Source: Arthrobacter sp. MYb229 (GTDB taxonomy: Bacteria > Actinomycetota > Actinomycetes > Actinomycetales > Micrococcaceae). From it: DNA of 64,000 nucleotides. Below, one piece after another: positions 26,882 to 35,336 of the stretch (position 1 is the stretch's first letter; each line of letters opens with the position of its first letter). The stretch spans positions 1 to 64,000 of the forward strand of contig NZ_PCPS01000003.1 in assembly GCF_002975405.1 (NCBI RefSeq), given 5' to 3'. Made by a program: the position numbers and the translations under genes. A model generated the notes under the pieces. That model ran no database searches. It was not told where the DNA came from and was given only the letters and a program-made list of their open reading frames with translations.

Positions 26882-26970
26882 GGATACGTGCCAGAGCGGC
26901 CGAATGGGCTTCACTGCTAATGAAGTGTCGGGGTTAAACTCGACCGGGAGTTCGAATCTCCCCGTGTCCG
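26882..26970 (+). tRNA. tRNA-Ser (GCT)
   Basis: An 89-base class II tRNA: acceptor GGATACG/CGTGTCC, anticodon loop CTGCTAA giving GCT (reads AGC/AGT), long variable arm, T arm CGGGAGTTCGAATCTCCC. CCA is encoded right after (26971-26973). Confidence 0.96.
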
Positions 26971-26972
26971 CC

Positions 26973-27000
26973 AAAACCCCCTAGGTGACTAGGGGGTTTT
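26973..27000 (+). terminator. Terminator after tRNA-Ser(GCT)
   Basis: AAAACCCCCTAG-GTGA-CTAGGGGGTTTT forms a compact stem flanked by A and T runs. Confidence 0.93.
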
Positions 27001-27118
27001 ACTTTTCTTCTAGGTCTTTGCAGAATTACTGCTTCCGGATGTCCGCCCGGTATTGGCACGTTAACGCAGAGACCCCCGAACACGGCGGTTGAGCCGAAAG
27101 TTCAGGGGCTTTCGATGA

Positions 27119-27277
27119 TCATTTCAGGTCGCGCTCTACATCGTGCGCGGCTTCCTTGATCCGTTCTTCCGCCTCGCGCAGCTTGGCTGCGGCTTCTTCA
27201 TTTAGCTGCTCGTTCTGCTGCTGGTCATCGCCGATCGGAGGTAAGTTCTCGTCCGCATCCTTGTCGCTTGGATCCAC
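27119..27277 (-). CDS. Small acidic hypothetical protein
   Basis: 52 residues from the GTG at 27277 (DPSDKDADENLPPIGDDQQQ), chosen because AAAGGA lies eight bases upstream; the frame runs to 27337 without a better start. It is strongly charged with a disordered acidic N-terminus, then a helical Glu/Ala/Lys-rich half (NEEAAAKLREAEERIKEAA) with coiled-coil character. No family recognised. A hairpin at about 27070-27110 may terminate it. Its upstream same-strand neighbour is the repeat-containing membrane-anchored protein, 91 bases away. Confidence 0.6.
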   Translation of the reverse strand: MDPSDKDADENLPPIGDDQQQNEQLNEEAAAKLREAEERIKEAAHDVERDLK

Positions 27278-27368
27278 GGTCAGGTTCCTTTCGTGAGCGG
27301 TCGAACTGGCTGGTATCTCCTCACGATAGCCATCCATTGAGCACGAAGCAACGAAATTGGCGACGAAT

Positions 27369-28295
27369 CTAGTCCTTGCGCTTCACGAAGGTGCGAAGCA
27401 TGTTTTGCACGACGTCATCAGGCAATTTCGTGTGGCGCACAATGATCTCGGACATTCGTTCAAGGTCGGTGTGCGCGATGGCGTCAAATAACGCTTCGCG
27501 TTCTGCTTCGGGCAGATCGGCCGCGTCGAAGTGCACCGGTCCATCTGGGCCTTGGCCTTCGAAACGAAAATCTGCCACGTTCCCATGCGAGCTTTGCCCG
27601 GCAATTGGCGAAGTAGAGATCATGCGTTCAAGGTCTTCGACGGGGAGTCCCGTGTGTCCGTGCAGGATTTCGGCGGCACCAGAAAAGTTCTCGTCCCGCA
27701 GCATCGAGAACAGCTGATCGTATTCGTTGGGTGGCAGTTCTTCGCTGGAGAACTCGTGCGCCTCTCCCTCAACTTCGAAGGCCATCTTAAAATGCGTGGC
27801 GCTATGTTCTTGCTCGGAGCCGAACTGATTGCTCCACTCTTCGGGAACTACCCACAGATCGTCAGACTTATCCTCATCGGCTTCCGGGGCAACGGCCGGA
27901 GACGTCGCCACGCCCGAGTCCTCTTCGGAATCGGCGATCTGAGCTTCCAGCTTGTCCCGAAGCGCCTGAATTTCGGCTTCATCAACCGGCAGTTCCTTAA
28001 CCGGCGCGGTCTGCGGATAAGCGTCGAGGCTACGCACTGCGATCACGCAGTTCTTTACCGTGTCACCGGTTACCGCACGATAATTCTGCACGGCCCCCAT
28101 GACGTCGCCCTTAGCAAGGTTCCGATAGATGGCGTTGCGTGAGCTGTCATCGAGCTTCGCGTTTGCATCCTTCGCTGCTTCCCGACTGATAGCTTGCGAA
28201 ATCTGAGTAGTATTTTTCTTCCGGACAGATTGAAGCCACACGTAACCGAGGGTAATAACAGCAATAGCAACAACGAGCCAGATGACGATCTCCAT
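27369..28295 (-). CDS. Membrane-anchored hypothetical protein with three internal repeats
   Basis: 308 residues: a single N-terminal membrane segment (about 3-22, VIWLVVAIAVITLGYVW) followed by a soluble acidic protein. Three related helical repeats are visible. Residues about 48-92 contain GDVMGAVQNYRAVTGDTV. Residues about 196-236 contain NFSGAAEILHGHTGLPVEDL. Residues about 262-303 contain DLERMSEIIVRHTKLPDDVV. Each ends in a hydrophobic helix (AVRSL, RMIST, NMLRT). The first resembles the C-terminal motif of ribosomal L7/L12-like proteins (gdkigAIklyReaTGlgLkeAkd pattern). An acidic linker (about 115-180) separates repeats 1 and 2. No function is recognised; it lies between recQ and the small acidic protein. 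Confidence 0.7.
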   Translation of the reverse strand: MEIVIWLVVAIAVITLGYVWLQSVRKKNTTQISQAISREAAKDANAKLDDSSRNAIYRNLAKGDVMGAVQNYRAVTGDTVKNCVIAVRSLDAYPQTAPVKELPVDEAEIQALRDKLEAQIADSEEDSGVATSPAVAPEADEDKSDDLWVVPEEWSNQFGSEQEHSATHFKMAFEVEGEAHEFSSEELPPNEYDQLFSMLRDENFSGAAEILHGHTGLPVEDLERMISTSPIAGQSSHGNVADFRFEGQGPDGPVHFDAADLPEAEREALFDAIAHTDLERMSEIIVRHTKLPDDVVQNMLRTFVKRKD

Positions 28296-28325
28296 ACATC
28301 CAGACTACTTCGTTTAACTGTGCAA

Positions 28326-30452
28326 TTACCCTGCTATGCCCAGAGTGAAAGGCAAAACACCCGGTGCTCCGGCGATCCGCAATGCACGGCCCGCCATCGC
28401 CAAGGACCAGCGGGAGTCGGCGAGATCGTCAACCAGCATCACCGGCCCCGGTGCGGTGGACAGCAGTTGATCGATCTGTGCAGGAATTTCGAAGGCGTCT
28501 GCCACGGCTGCCAGACGGAAGGCCGAGTTACCGCCCGGTCCGCCCTGTGGCGGCGTCCCGCGGTATTCCAGCTGCCCCAGATAACGTAGCCGGCCGATCT
28601 GCGCCAGCCCCTGAGCCAACGAACTGATCAACTGTGGACGCTTGGTCGAGGGCATCGCCAGTACGGCGACCGGACGCTGTTCCCAGTTCCACTCGGCCAG
28701 CACCTTGGTGCAGGCCTCGAGCATGGCGGGGTCAATTGGCTTGTCCACCGGGTCAGCGAAGAGCTGACGCAACCGGTTACCCCAGCCTAGGTCGGTCAGT
28801 CGTGCCAGCGAGCGGCCGGTGGCCAATTGCTCATCCACCGGGATTTTGCCCTTCAGCGAATGCCCCAGTCGCTGCAGACCCGAGGGGTAGAGCTTGCGTG
28901 GTTCTATCTGGACGCCGGCACGCACCAGGGCGGCTTGGGCGTTGTCTTTGGACGCATCCGGGATGTGGTCATCGAACCAGGTGCCAGCGCAGTTATCGCA
29001 GCGTCCGCAAGGGGCTGATTCCGGGTCGTCAAGCGCCTTGGTGAGGAACTCCATTCGGCAACCCCGGGTGTTCTCATAATCAATCATCAGGGTCTGTTCA
29101 TGCACCCGGCTTTGCGCCACTCGCTTATAGCGCTCTGCGTCGTAGGCCCAAGGCATGTCGGTGCGCATCCATCCGCCGGCCACGCGTTCGACGGCACCAT
29201 CTACTGCGAGGACCTTGAGCAGCAGCTCCAGCGGGGAGCGCCGCAGGTTCACTGCGCTTTCCAGAGCTGGCACGCTCATCGCCCCGTCGGTTTGGGCCAA
29301 GGCCTCCAGGACCTGGTTCGCCCGGTTCTGGTCGGGCATGGAGCTGGTAGCGAAATAGTCCCAGATTTCTGCGTCATCCGAGCCCGGCAGCAGCAAGACA
29401 TCGGCATTGATGCTGCCACGACCGGCGCGACCGACCTGCTGGTAATAGGCAACCGGTGAGCTTGGCGCCCCCACATGGATGACAAAGCCCAGATCTGGTT
29501 TGTCGAAGCCCATGCCCAAGGCACTGGTGGCGATGAGCGCCTTGACTTCATTGGCTTTCAGCGCGCGTTCGAGTTTTTCGCGTTCTTCTATGTCGGTGCG
29601 TCCGGTGTAGGCGGCAACCGGATGCCCGGCATCGCGCAGCAGCCGGGCGATGTCTTCGGCGGCAGAGACGGTTAAGGTGTAGATGATTCCCGAGCCGTGG
29701 AAGTCGTCGATGTGGCTGAGCAGCCAGGCTAGCTGCATTCGGGGCGAGGGCAGGCGGAGCACCCCTAAGCGAAGCGAGTCGCGGGCGAGCGTGCCGCGCA
29801 AGGTGAAGACTTCTTGGGTTCCGCCGGAGAGCTGTTCGGCCACGTCCTGCACCACGCGGGAGTTCGCGGTTGCGGTGGTGGCAAGCACCGGCAGGCCCTG
29901 CGGGAGACGGTTGATCAGGTCACGAATGCGTCGGTAGTCGGGGCGGAAATCGTGTCCCCAGTCGGAAATGCAGTGGGCTTCGTCAATCACCAACAGCCCC
30001 AGGCGGCTCATCAGCATCGGCAGCTGCTGTTCCCGGAAAGAGGGATTGTTCAGGCGCTCGGGCGAAACCAGCAGCACATCGATCTCGTCGCGTTCCAGCT
30101 TGGACAGAATCTCGCGCCATTCGAGTACATTGGCGGAGTTGATTGCCGCGGCCCGCACTCCGGCACGCTCTGCCGCGGCCACCTGATCCCGCATCAGGGC
30201 AAGCAGCGGGGAGACGATCAGGGTGGGGCCGAAGCCCTGTTCACGCAACAACAACGAGGAAATGAAGTACACCGCAGATTTACCCCAGCCGGTGCGTTGC
30301 ACCACCAGCGCCCTGCGGCGTTCTTCGACCAGCGCGCTAATCGCTTCGTACTGTCCGTCGTGAAACTGTGCCTCGGGATGCTGTACGAGGGCACGCAGTT
30401 TCTGCAGCGCGAGATTCTTCAGATCATTGTGCTGTGTGGCTTCCATATCCAC
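28326..30452 (-). CDS. recQ: RecQ-type ATP-dependent DNA helicase
   Basis: 3'-5' DNA helicase, 708 residues. Motif I is QRTGWGKSAVYF (about 53-64), the DEAH box is LLVIDEAHCISDWGHDFRPD, motif III is LATTATAN, and the second RecA lobe has ATSALGMGFDKPDLGFVIHV and QQVGRAGRG. A RecQ zinc module follows (GCRMEFLTKAL then CGRCDNC). There is no HRDC domain. Instead the last 200 residues resemble a phosphoribosyltransferase-type fold (PVMLVDDLADSRWSLAMAGR), as in other actinobacterial RecQ proteins. The start may be the second Met (MEATQHND). It is divergent from manB. Confidence 0.92.
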   Translation of the reverse strand: MDMEATQHNDLKNLALQKLRALVQHPEAQFHDGQYEAISALVEERRRALVVQRTGWGKSAVYFISSLLLREQGFGPTLIVSPLLALMRDQVAAAERAGVRAAAINSANVLEWREILSKLERDEIDVLLVSPERLNNPSFREQQLPMLMSRLGLLVIDEAHCISDWGHDFRPDYRRIRDLINRLPQGLPVLATTATANSRVVQDVAEQLSGGTQEVFTLRGTLARDSLRLGVLRLPSPRMQLAWLLSHIDDFHGSGIIYTLTVSAAEDIARLLRDAGHPVAAYTGRTDIEEREKLERALKANEVKALIATSALGMGFDKPDLGFVIHVGAPSSPVAYYQQVGRAGRGSINADVLLLPGSDDAEIWDYFATSSMPDQNRANQVLEALAQTDGAMSVPALESAVNLRRSPLELLLKVLAVDGAVERVAGGWMRTDMPWAYDAERYKRVAQSRVHEQTLMIDYENTRGCRMEFLTKALDDPESAPCGRCDNCAGTWFDDHIPDASKDNAQAALVRAGVQIEPRKLYPSGLQRLGHSLKGKIPVDEQLATGRSLARLTDLGWGNRLRQLFADPVDKPIDPAMLEACTKVLAEWNWEQRPVAVLAMPSTKRPQLISSLAQGLAQIGRLRYLGQLEYRGTPPQGGPGGNSAFRLAAVADAFEIPAQIDQLLSTAPGPVMLVDDLADSRWSLAMAGRALRIAGAPGVLPFTLGIAG

Positions 30453-30590
30453 AGTATTTCAGTATCGGCCCACGTTTTTGTTCTCCTCGGCGCGCATTGG
30501 GTACAACCGCGTGGAAGTGTAAGCCATTTCCCATGTACTAACTGGCCATTCGCCACCGCCTGGCACCGCCAAACCGGTAGTCTGAATGCT

Positions 30591-32015
30591 GTGAGTGAAG
30601 AAATTGACCTGAACCAGAGTTTCAAAGCCTATGACGTGCGAGGCGTAGTCGGTGAAAGCCTGGATGCCGAAGCCGTCGAAGCTATCGGCGCCGCTTTTGT
30701 CGACGTGTTGTCCCTGGCCGGGAAGGATGTCCTCGTTGGCGGCGACATGCGCCCGTCAAGCACGACTTTTGCCCAGGCTTTCGCCCGGGGCGCCACCTAC
30801 CGCGGCGCCAATGTGGTGATGCTCGGCCTGATCTCCACCGATGAACTTTATTTTGCCTCCGGCAAGCACAAGGCCGCCGGCGTGGTGTTCACCGCCAGCC
30901 ATAACCCGGCCCAGTACAACGGCATCAAGATGTCCAAGGCCGGGGCACGGCCGATCTCTTCGGACACCGGGCTTTTCGACATTCGTGACTTAGCTCAGCA
31001 GTACCTGGATGAGGGCCTGCCGGTTTCCGGTGACGGCGCCCAGGGCACCGTCAGCGAACGCGACGTGCTGGCCGACTACGCAGGCTACCTGCGCGAGCTG
31101 GTGGACCTTTCCGCGATCCGCCCGCTGAAGCTGGTGGTTGATGCCGGCAATGGCATGGGCGGTTTGACCACCCCCGCGGTTCTCGGAGATCAGGTCCTTC
31201 CCGGCCTGCCGCTGGAGATCGTGCCACTGTATTTCGACCTCGATGGGACCTTCCCGAACCATCCGGCTAACCCGCTGGAACCGGAAAACCTCAAGGATCT
31301 GCAGGCGGCGGTGCTGGAGCACGGCGCGGACCTGGGGCTGGCCTTCGACGGGGATGCGGATCGTTGCTTCGTGATCGACGAGCGCGGCCTGCCGTTGTCT
31401 CCTTCGGCGATTACCGCCTTGGTGGCGGTCCGGGAGATCGCGCGGGTGCAGGCCGAGGGCGAGCAGCAACCGGTGGTCATCCACAATCTGATCACCTCCA
31501 AGGCGGTGCCCGAGTTTGTGCAGAAGTTCGGTGGTGTTCCGGTGGAGACCCGTGTGGGTCATTCGTTCATCAAGGCCGAGATGGCGGTCCAGGGGGCGGT
31601 GTTCGGCGGTGAGCACTCGGCTCACTACTATTTCCGTGATTTCTACAATGCCGATACCGGCATGCTCGCTGCCATGCACGTGTTGGCGGCCTTGGGTGAG
31701 CAGCAGTTGCCGCTTTCCGAGTTGGGCCGGGAATACGAGCCTTATGTTGCCACCGGGGAAATCAATTCGGAGGTCGCGGACAAGGCTGGTGCCATCGCTC
31801 GGGTGGTAGCGCATTTTGCCGGCCAGCCGGTGGACGTCAGCACGCTGGATGGCACAACCTTCAGCGCACAGGACGGCAGCTGGTGGATCAATTTGCGTCC
31901 TTCGAATACCGAACCGTTCCTGCGTTTCAACGGTGAAGGCGCCACGGCGCAGCATATCGAACCGATTCGCGATACGGTTTTAGCAATCGTGCGCGAAGCA
32001 AACACCACCAAGTAA
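30591..32015 (+). CDS. manB: Phosphomannomutase/phosphoglucomutase
   Basis: Alpha-D-phosphohexomutase supplying mannose-1-P or glucose-1-P for cell-surface sugars (474 residues from GTG 30591). Domain order is standard: active-site phosphoserine loop FTASHNPAQYNGIKMSKAG, Mg-binding DGDADRCFVID, sugar-specificity loop GGEHSAHYYFRDF, and phosphate-binding RPSNTEPFLR. The GEHSAH signature fits the PMM/PGM type. The open frame extends leftward to 29814, but that part is antisense to recQ. The following gene begins 13 bases after the stop, so an operon is likely. Confidence 0.93.
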   Translation: MSEEIDLNQSFKAYDVRGVVGESLDAEAVEAIGAAFVDVLSLAGKDVLVGGDMRPSSTTFAQAFARGATYRGANVVMLGLISTDELYFASGKHKAAGVVFTASHNPAQYNGIKMSKAGARPISSDTGLFDIRDLAQQYLDEGLPVSGDGAQGTVSERDVLADYAGYLRELVDLSAIRPLKLVVDAGNGMGGLTTPAVLGDQVLPGLPLEIVPLYFDLDGTFPNHPANPLEPENLKDLQAAVLEHGADLGLAFDGDADRCFVIDERGLPLSPSAITALVAVREIARVQAEGEQQPVVIHNLITSKAVPEFVQKFGGVPVETRVGHSFIKAEMAVQGAVFGGEHSAHYYFRDFYNADTGMLAAMHVLAALGEQQLPLSELGREYEPYVATGEINSEVADKAGAIARVVAHFAGQPVDVSTLDGTTFSAQDGSWWINLRPSNTEPFLRFNGEGATAQHIEPIRDTVLAIVREANTTK

Positions 32016-32028
32016 AGGGGTCAAAGCC

Positions 32029-32502
32029 ATGAATCTCGAAGAACTAGACGAGTCCGTCAAGGACGCACTGAACAAGGTTTTGGGCACCGCACTGGGTGTG
32101 GCCCGCGAGCAGCTTGAGGAGCAGGGCGTCTTCCTGCCTTTCGCTATCGCCTTGGAACCCACGGAAGCCGATGGCGAGCCAGAGCTGCGTCTGATCGCGG
32201 TTCCACCAACGGACAACCCCGAAGACCCGGATGCGGACATCGACACCGAGGCCATGGCCGCGGATCTGGTTGAGGTGCTCAACCAGCAGGGAACCCACTT
32301 CGATGCGATTGCGATCGCCTCGGACGTGCTGCTCGAAGCAGATGACCGCGACGCCATCCATGTGGTGGCCGAGCACAAGGTCGGCGCGGCGCTGGCGATT
32401 GTCCAGCCATACGCCATGCCATCCGAACCAGGCGGCGAGTGGACCTTCGAAGATCCTGCCGCGGAATCCGCCGAGTCGGTGTGGGCCAACACCCAGCAGT
32501 AG
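32029..32502 (+). CDS. Conserved hypothetical protein
   Basis: 157 residues, acidic (Asp/Glu-rich), with no membrane segment or recognisable motif: an amphipathic N-terminal helix (LEELDESVKDALNKVLGTAL), a beta-rich middle (FLPFAIALEPTEA, ELRLIAVPPTD), and VVAEHKVGAALAIVQPYAMP near the end. It starts with ATG preceded by AAAGGGG seven bases upstream and lies 13 bases after manB. I recognise it as a protein of unknown function found next to manB in related Actinobacteria; no mechanism can be inferred. Confidence 0.75.
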   Translation: MNLEELDESVKDALNKVLGTALGVAREQLEEQGVFLPFAIALEPTEADGEPELRLIAVPPTDNPEDPDADIDTEAMAADLVEVLNQQGTHFDAIAIASDVLLEADDRDAIHVVAEHKVGAALAIVQPYAMPSEPGGEWTFEDPAAESAESVWANTQQ

Positions 32503-32512
32503 ACTTGAGTTC

Positions 32513-32965
32513 ATGAAACTCAGCGCCTTCGCCGACGTGTGCCTACGAACCGTAATGGTTCTAGGCGCACCGGGCGTAGGCCAACTGACCAGCCGTGAAG
32601 TTTCCGACCTAGTCGGGGTTCCCTATAACCACGTGGCCAAGGCCGTACTGGAATTGCGCACCCTGGGCCTCATCGAGGTCACCCGTGGGCGTCATGGTGG
32701 CGCACAGATGACCGAGCAAGGTTTAGCGTTCTCCGTGGGCGCGCTCTTGCGCCGGCTGGATTGGCGTGAAGATGTCGTGGACTGCACATCTCATGACGCA
32801 ACGGACGATTGCCCCCTGGCTGGCGGTTGCCGGCTGCGCTTGGCATTGCGGGCGGCCAGAGAAGCCTTTTATGCTTCCCTAGACCCGTTGACGGTCAAAG
32901 AGATTTGCGAAAACTCGCCGGCAATTGGTCTCCTCCCCTTCCCCACTGTTCGTCATGGCGCGTAG
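32513..32965 (+). CDS. nsrR: Rrf2-family regulator, NsrR-like
   Basis: Nitric-oxide-sensing repressor with a [4Fe-4S] or related cluster. The 150-residue protein has a winged helix (LTSREVSDLVGVPYNHVAKA, about 25-44) and the Rrf2 wing TRGRHGGAQMT. Three Cys at residues 91, 100 and 106 (CTSHDATDDC, PLAGGC) sit in the position of the NsrR cluster ligands, which separate NsrR from IscR. It lies immediately upstream of hmp, whose promoter region contains a perfect NsrR-like palindrome, strongly supporting NO-dependent derepression of the flavohaemoglobin gene. The start ATG is 11 bases after the stop of the previous gene. Confidence 0.9.
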   Translation: MKLSAFADVCLRTVMVLGAPGVGQLTSREVSDLVGVPYNHVAKAVLELRTLGLIEVTRGRHGGAQMTEQGLAFSVGALLRRLDWREDVVDCTSHDATDDCPLAGGCRLRLALRAAREAFYASLDPLTVKEICENSPAIGLLPFPTVRHGA

Positions 32966-33041
32966 CCAAGCCCTGGGCTTCCGCTAAGTTCCTGATCGAT
33001 TTGCAATCATCTTCTACAAGGAGTAGAACTAAAAGCATAAT

Positions 33042-33060
33042 CTTGTATTTCAAATACAAG
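33042..33060. promoter_or_regulatory. NsrR operator upstream of hmp
   Basis: CTTGTATTT-C-AAATACAAG is a perfect 9-bp inverted repeat with a one-base centre. Its GTATTTNAAATAC core matches the NsrR operator pattern described in enterobacteria and Bacillus (ATGYATTT-type halves). It lies 26 bases before the hmp start, where a bound repressor would block transcription. Confidence 0.82.
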
Positions 33061-33085
33061 TTATTCCCGCCTTCAAGGAGACCAG

Positions 33086-34261
33086 ATGCTTTCAAACCAG
33101 TCCCGCCCAATCATCGAAGCCACGCTGCCGATTATTGGTCAGCGCATCTCCAGCATCACCCCAAAATTCTATGAGCGGCTCTTTGCCGCTCACCCGCAGC
33201 TGCTCGACGGAATCTTCTCCCGGTCGAACCAGAAGAACGGAACGCAGCAGCAGGCTCTCGCCGGCTCCATCGCGGTCTTCGCCGCCCACCTGTTGAATTC
33301 GCCAGCGACGCTGCCCGAAACCATGCTGGCCCGCATTGCGCACAAGCACAGCTCGCTCGGTGTCGTCGAGGAGCAGTACCCCATCGTGCATGAGCACCTG
33401 TTCGCCGCCATCGCCGAGGACCTTGGCGACGCGCTGACCCAGGAAATCGCGGAGGCCTGGAGCGAGGTGTACTGGCTGATGGCCCACGCGCTGATCAAGA
33501 TCGAAAAGGGCTTGTACGCTCAGCAGGCAAACGACGTCGTCTACAGCCCGTGGAGGCTCATCGAACGTACCGAAGCTGCCAACGGCTCGCTGACCTTCAG
33601 CTTCGAGCCGGGCGATGACACCGCGGCTACCCTAGCCAAGCCCGGACAATTCATTTCGGTGCGCATGCCGATGGCCGATGGCCTGCGCCAGGTTCGCCAG
33701 TACACGCTCAGCGCGGATATCGAGAACACCGCACGGCGCACGTTCACCGTGAAACTTGATGTGGCTGGCGAGTTCAGCCCGGTCCTGCATGGCGCGCTGC
33801 AGGTCGGGGACGAAGTCGAACTTTCAAATCCCTATGGAGACCTCATCATCGACGTTTCTGGCGCACCGCTGGTCATCGCCACCGCTGGCATCGGCTGCAC
33901 TCCGAGCGCCGCGGCCCTGAGCACCCTGGCGGCGCACGGCTCGACCCGTGAAATCACCGTGCTGCATGCGGACCGGGACTACGCCTCCTGGCCGCTGCGC
34001 GAGCAGATGCTCGATTCGCTGTCCCAGCTGCCACAGGCGAAGCTGCGCACCTGGTTCGAACGCGGAGAACTTCCGGAACGCATCGAGGCCACCGCGGGCT
34101 TCATGGACCTGAGCGATCAGGTTGCCGCCGGCAGCCACCTCTACCTGTGCGGGCCACTGCCGTTCATGCACGCGGTCCGCGGCCAGGCGCTGGCCGCCGG
34201 CGTCCCAGCCCAGCACATCCACTACGAGGTCTTCGGACCGGATGTTTGGCTAGCAGCCTGA
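33086..34261 (+). CDS. hmp: Flavohaemoglobin (nitric oxide dioxygenase)
   Basis: Converts NO to nitrate using O2 and NAD(P)H. The 391-residue protein has an N-terminal globin domain (about 1-140, with the proximal His in RIAHKHSSLGVV and the distal pocket region near FYERLF). A ferredoxin-reductase FAD domain follows (RQYTLS, FAD-binding motif, about 211-216; FISVRM), then the NAD domain (IATAGIGCTPSAAAL and LYLCGPLPFMHAV). It has the usual flavohaemoglobin length and order. ATG 33086 follows AAGGAGA. It is downstream of nsrR and its operator and ends in a strong terminator. Confidence 0.95.
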   Translation: MLSNQSRPIIEATLPIIGQRISSITPKFYERLFAAHPQLLDGIFSRSNQKNGTQQQALAGSIAVFAAHLLNSPATLPETMLARIAHKHSSLGVVEEQYPIVHEHLFAAIAEDLGDALTQEIAEAWSEVYWLMAHALIKIEKGLYAQQANDVVYSPWRLIERTEAANGSLTFSFEPGDDTAATLAKPGQFISVRMPMADGLRQVRQYTLSADIENTARRTFTVKLDVAGEFSPVLHGALQVGDEVELSNPYGDLIIDVSGAPLVIATAGIGCTPSAAALSTLAAHGSTREITVLHADRDYASWPLREQMLDSLSQLPQAKLRTWFERGELPERIEATAGFMDLSDQVAAGSHLYLCGPLPFMHAVRGQALAAGVPAQHIHYEVFGPDVWLAA

Positions 34262-34271
34262 ATATAGACCG

Positions 34272-34321
34272 GCTAAGCGCGGTGCAGCTACATCAATGGG
34301 GGCAGCTGCACCGCGCTTAGC
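34272..34321. terminator. Bidirectional terminator, hmp / hydrolase
   Basis: An 18-bp stem (GCTAAGCGCGGTGCAGCT and its complement) with a 14-base loop separates convergent genes. Confidence 0.85.
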
Positions 34322-34337
34322 TGTCAGCCGAAGCCAT

Positions 34338-35336
34338 TCACTTCTTCTCGGGCTTTTTAGCTTTCGGTTTCTCGTCCGGGACCGCGGACTGCGGCGCTGA
34401 GGCTCGCTCCGGCTTTTCTGCGGGCGCTTCAACAGTTGCCGCGCGCTCGGGCTTTGCCTGCTTGGAAGCCTTGGGCTGTTTCGATGGCTTGGCGGTTAAC
34501 GGATCTACGAGGATCGGGTGGATCGTCGAGTCGGTAATCCAACGCCGCACCACGGAGTTGAACAGCAAGGGGTTCTCAATATTCCATTGGTGGTGCATTC
34601 CCGGGACCACCCGGGTCACCGCCTGCCCAAGCTCCTCGCGGAGCGCCGCGAAAGACTTCTGCACGAGTTTGGGTTCTTTGCCCCCAGCCAGCGCGAGCAC
34701 CGGGCCGGTGTAGGCAGAGAGCCTTTCCGGCACTCCTCCGGGATCCAGATCGTCCATGATGGCGCGCAGATTCTCCGGCTTCAGCATCACCCCGTGTTCG
34801 GTGAACAGCTCCCTTTCGTCATCCACCATGCCGTAGGCGCCGGCTTGGAACCGCCAGTACCATTCGCTGCCGATGAGCTTGAGCTGCATCCGGTTCACCG
34901 CACGTGCCGCGGCCGGAACTCCGGTGACCGGAGTTCCGGTCAGCAACAGCGAATCGATCAGTTCCGGATGCCGGGCCGCCACATGCAAGGCAATGACACC
35001 GCCGAGCGACATCCCGACTAGATGCACTCCGCCTTCGGATACTTCGTCGGCGATCAGCGCCGCCACATCGTCTGCGGCGGAATCCAGTCCCTGCCAGGTT
35101 TCTTCGCTGCGCGCGCCGAAGGCCGGCAGGTGCAAGGTCAAGACGTTATAGTCGCCAAAGGCCAGGACCTGCGGATCCCAGCTCCAGTTGCCGACGTTTC
35201 CGCCATGCAGGAACACCAGCGTCTGTTCGTGCTTATGCGGCCCCGCCTGCCGGCGAGCCGGATGCAGCTCGGGGTAATCGGTAGCCTCGCGGGTGAATTT
35301 CTTCGCCGTGGGCCCCTGATCTTTGCCTAGCGTCAT
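34338..35336 (-). CDS. Alpha/beta hydrolase with basic C-terminal tail
   Basis: 332 residues from ATG 35336, which overlaps the PadR stop codon by four bases (ATGA). The nucleophile elbow is HLVGMSLGGVIALHVAARHP; the oxyanion region is LVFLHGGNVGNWSWDP; the catalytic His is probably in VVPGMHHQWNIENP. The last about 70 residues form a Lys/Pro/Ala-rich tail (KPSKQPKASKQAKPERAAT and more, ending KKPEKK), which is unusual for an esterase and may bind nucleic acid or the envelope. The start was chosen by coupling to padR. The substrate is unknown. Co-transcribed with padR, its likely regulator. Confidence 0.88.
   Translation of the reverse strand: MTLGKDQGPTAKKFTREATDYPELHPARRQAGPHKHEQTLVFLHGGNVGNWSWDPQVLAFGDYNVLTLHLPAFGARSEETWQGLDSAADDVAALIADEVSEGGVHLVGMSLGGVIALHVAARHPELIDSLLLTGTPVTGVPAAARAVNRMQLKLIGSEWYWRFQAGAYGMVDDERELFTEHGVMLKPENLRAIMDDLDPGGVPERLSAYTGPVLALAGGKEPKLVQKSFAALREELGQAVTRVVPGMHHQWNIENPLLFNSVVRRWITDSTIHPILVDPLTAKPSKQPKASKQAKPERAATVEAPAEKPERASAPQSAVPDEKPKAKKPEKK

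Noticed and set aside
29814-30590. Long N-terminal extension of phosphomannomutase
   Set aside because: The frame is open only because it is antisense to recQ; GTG 30591 begins the normal family N-terminus.
30990-31955. 321-codon minus-strand frame opposite manB
   Set aside because: Shadow of manB, low-complexity His/Gln/Arg composition, no start signal.
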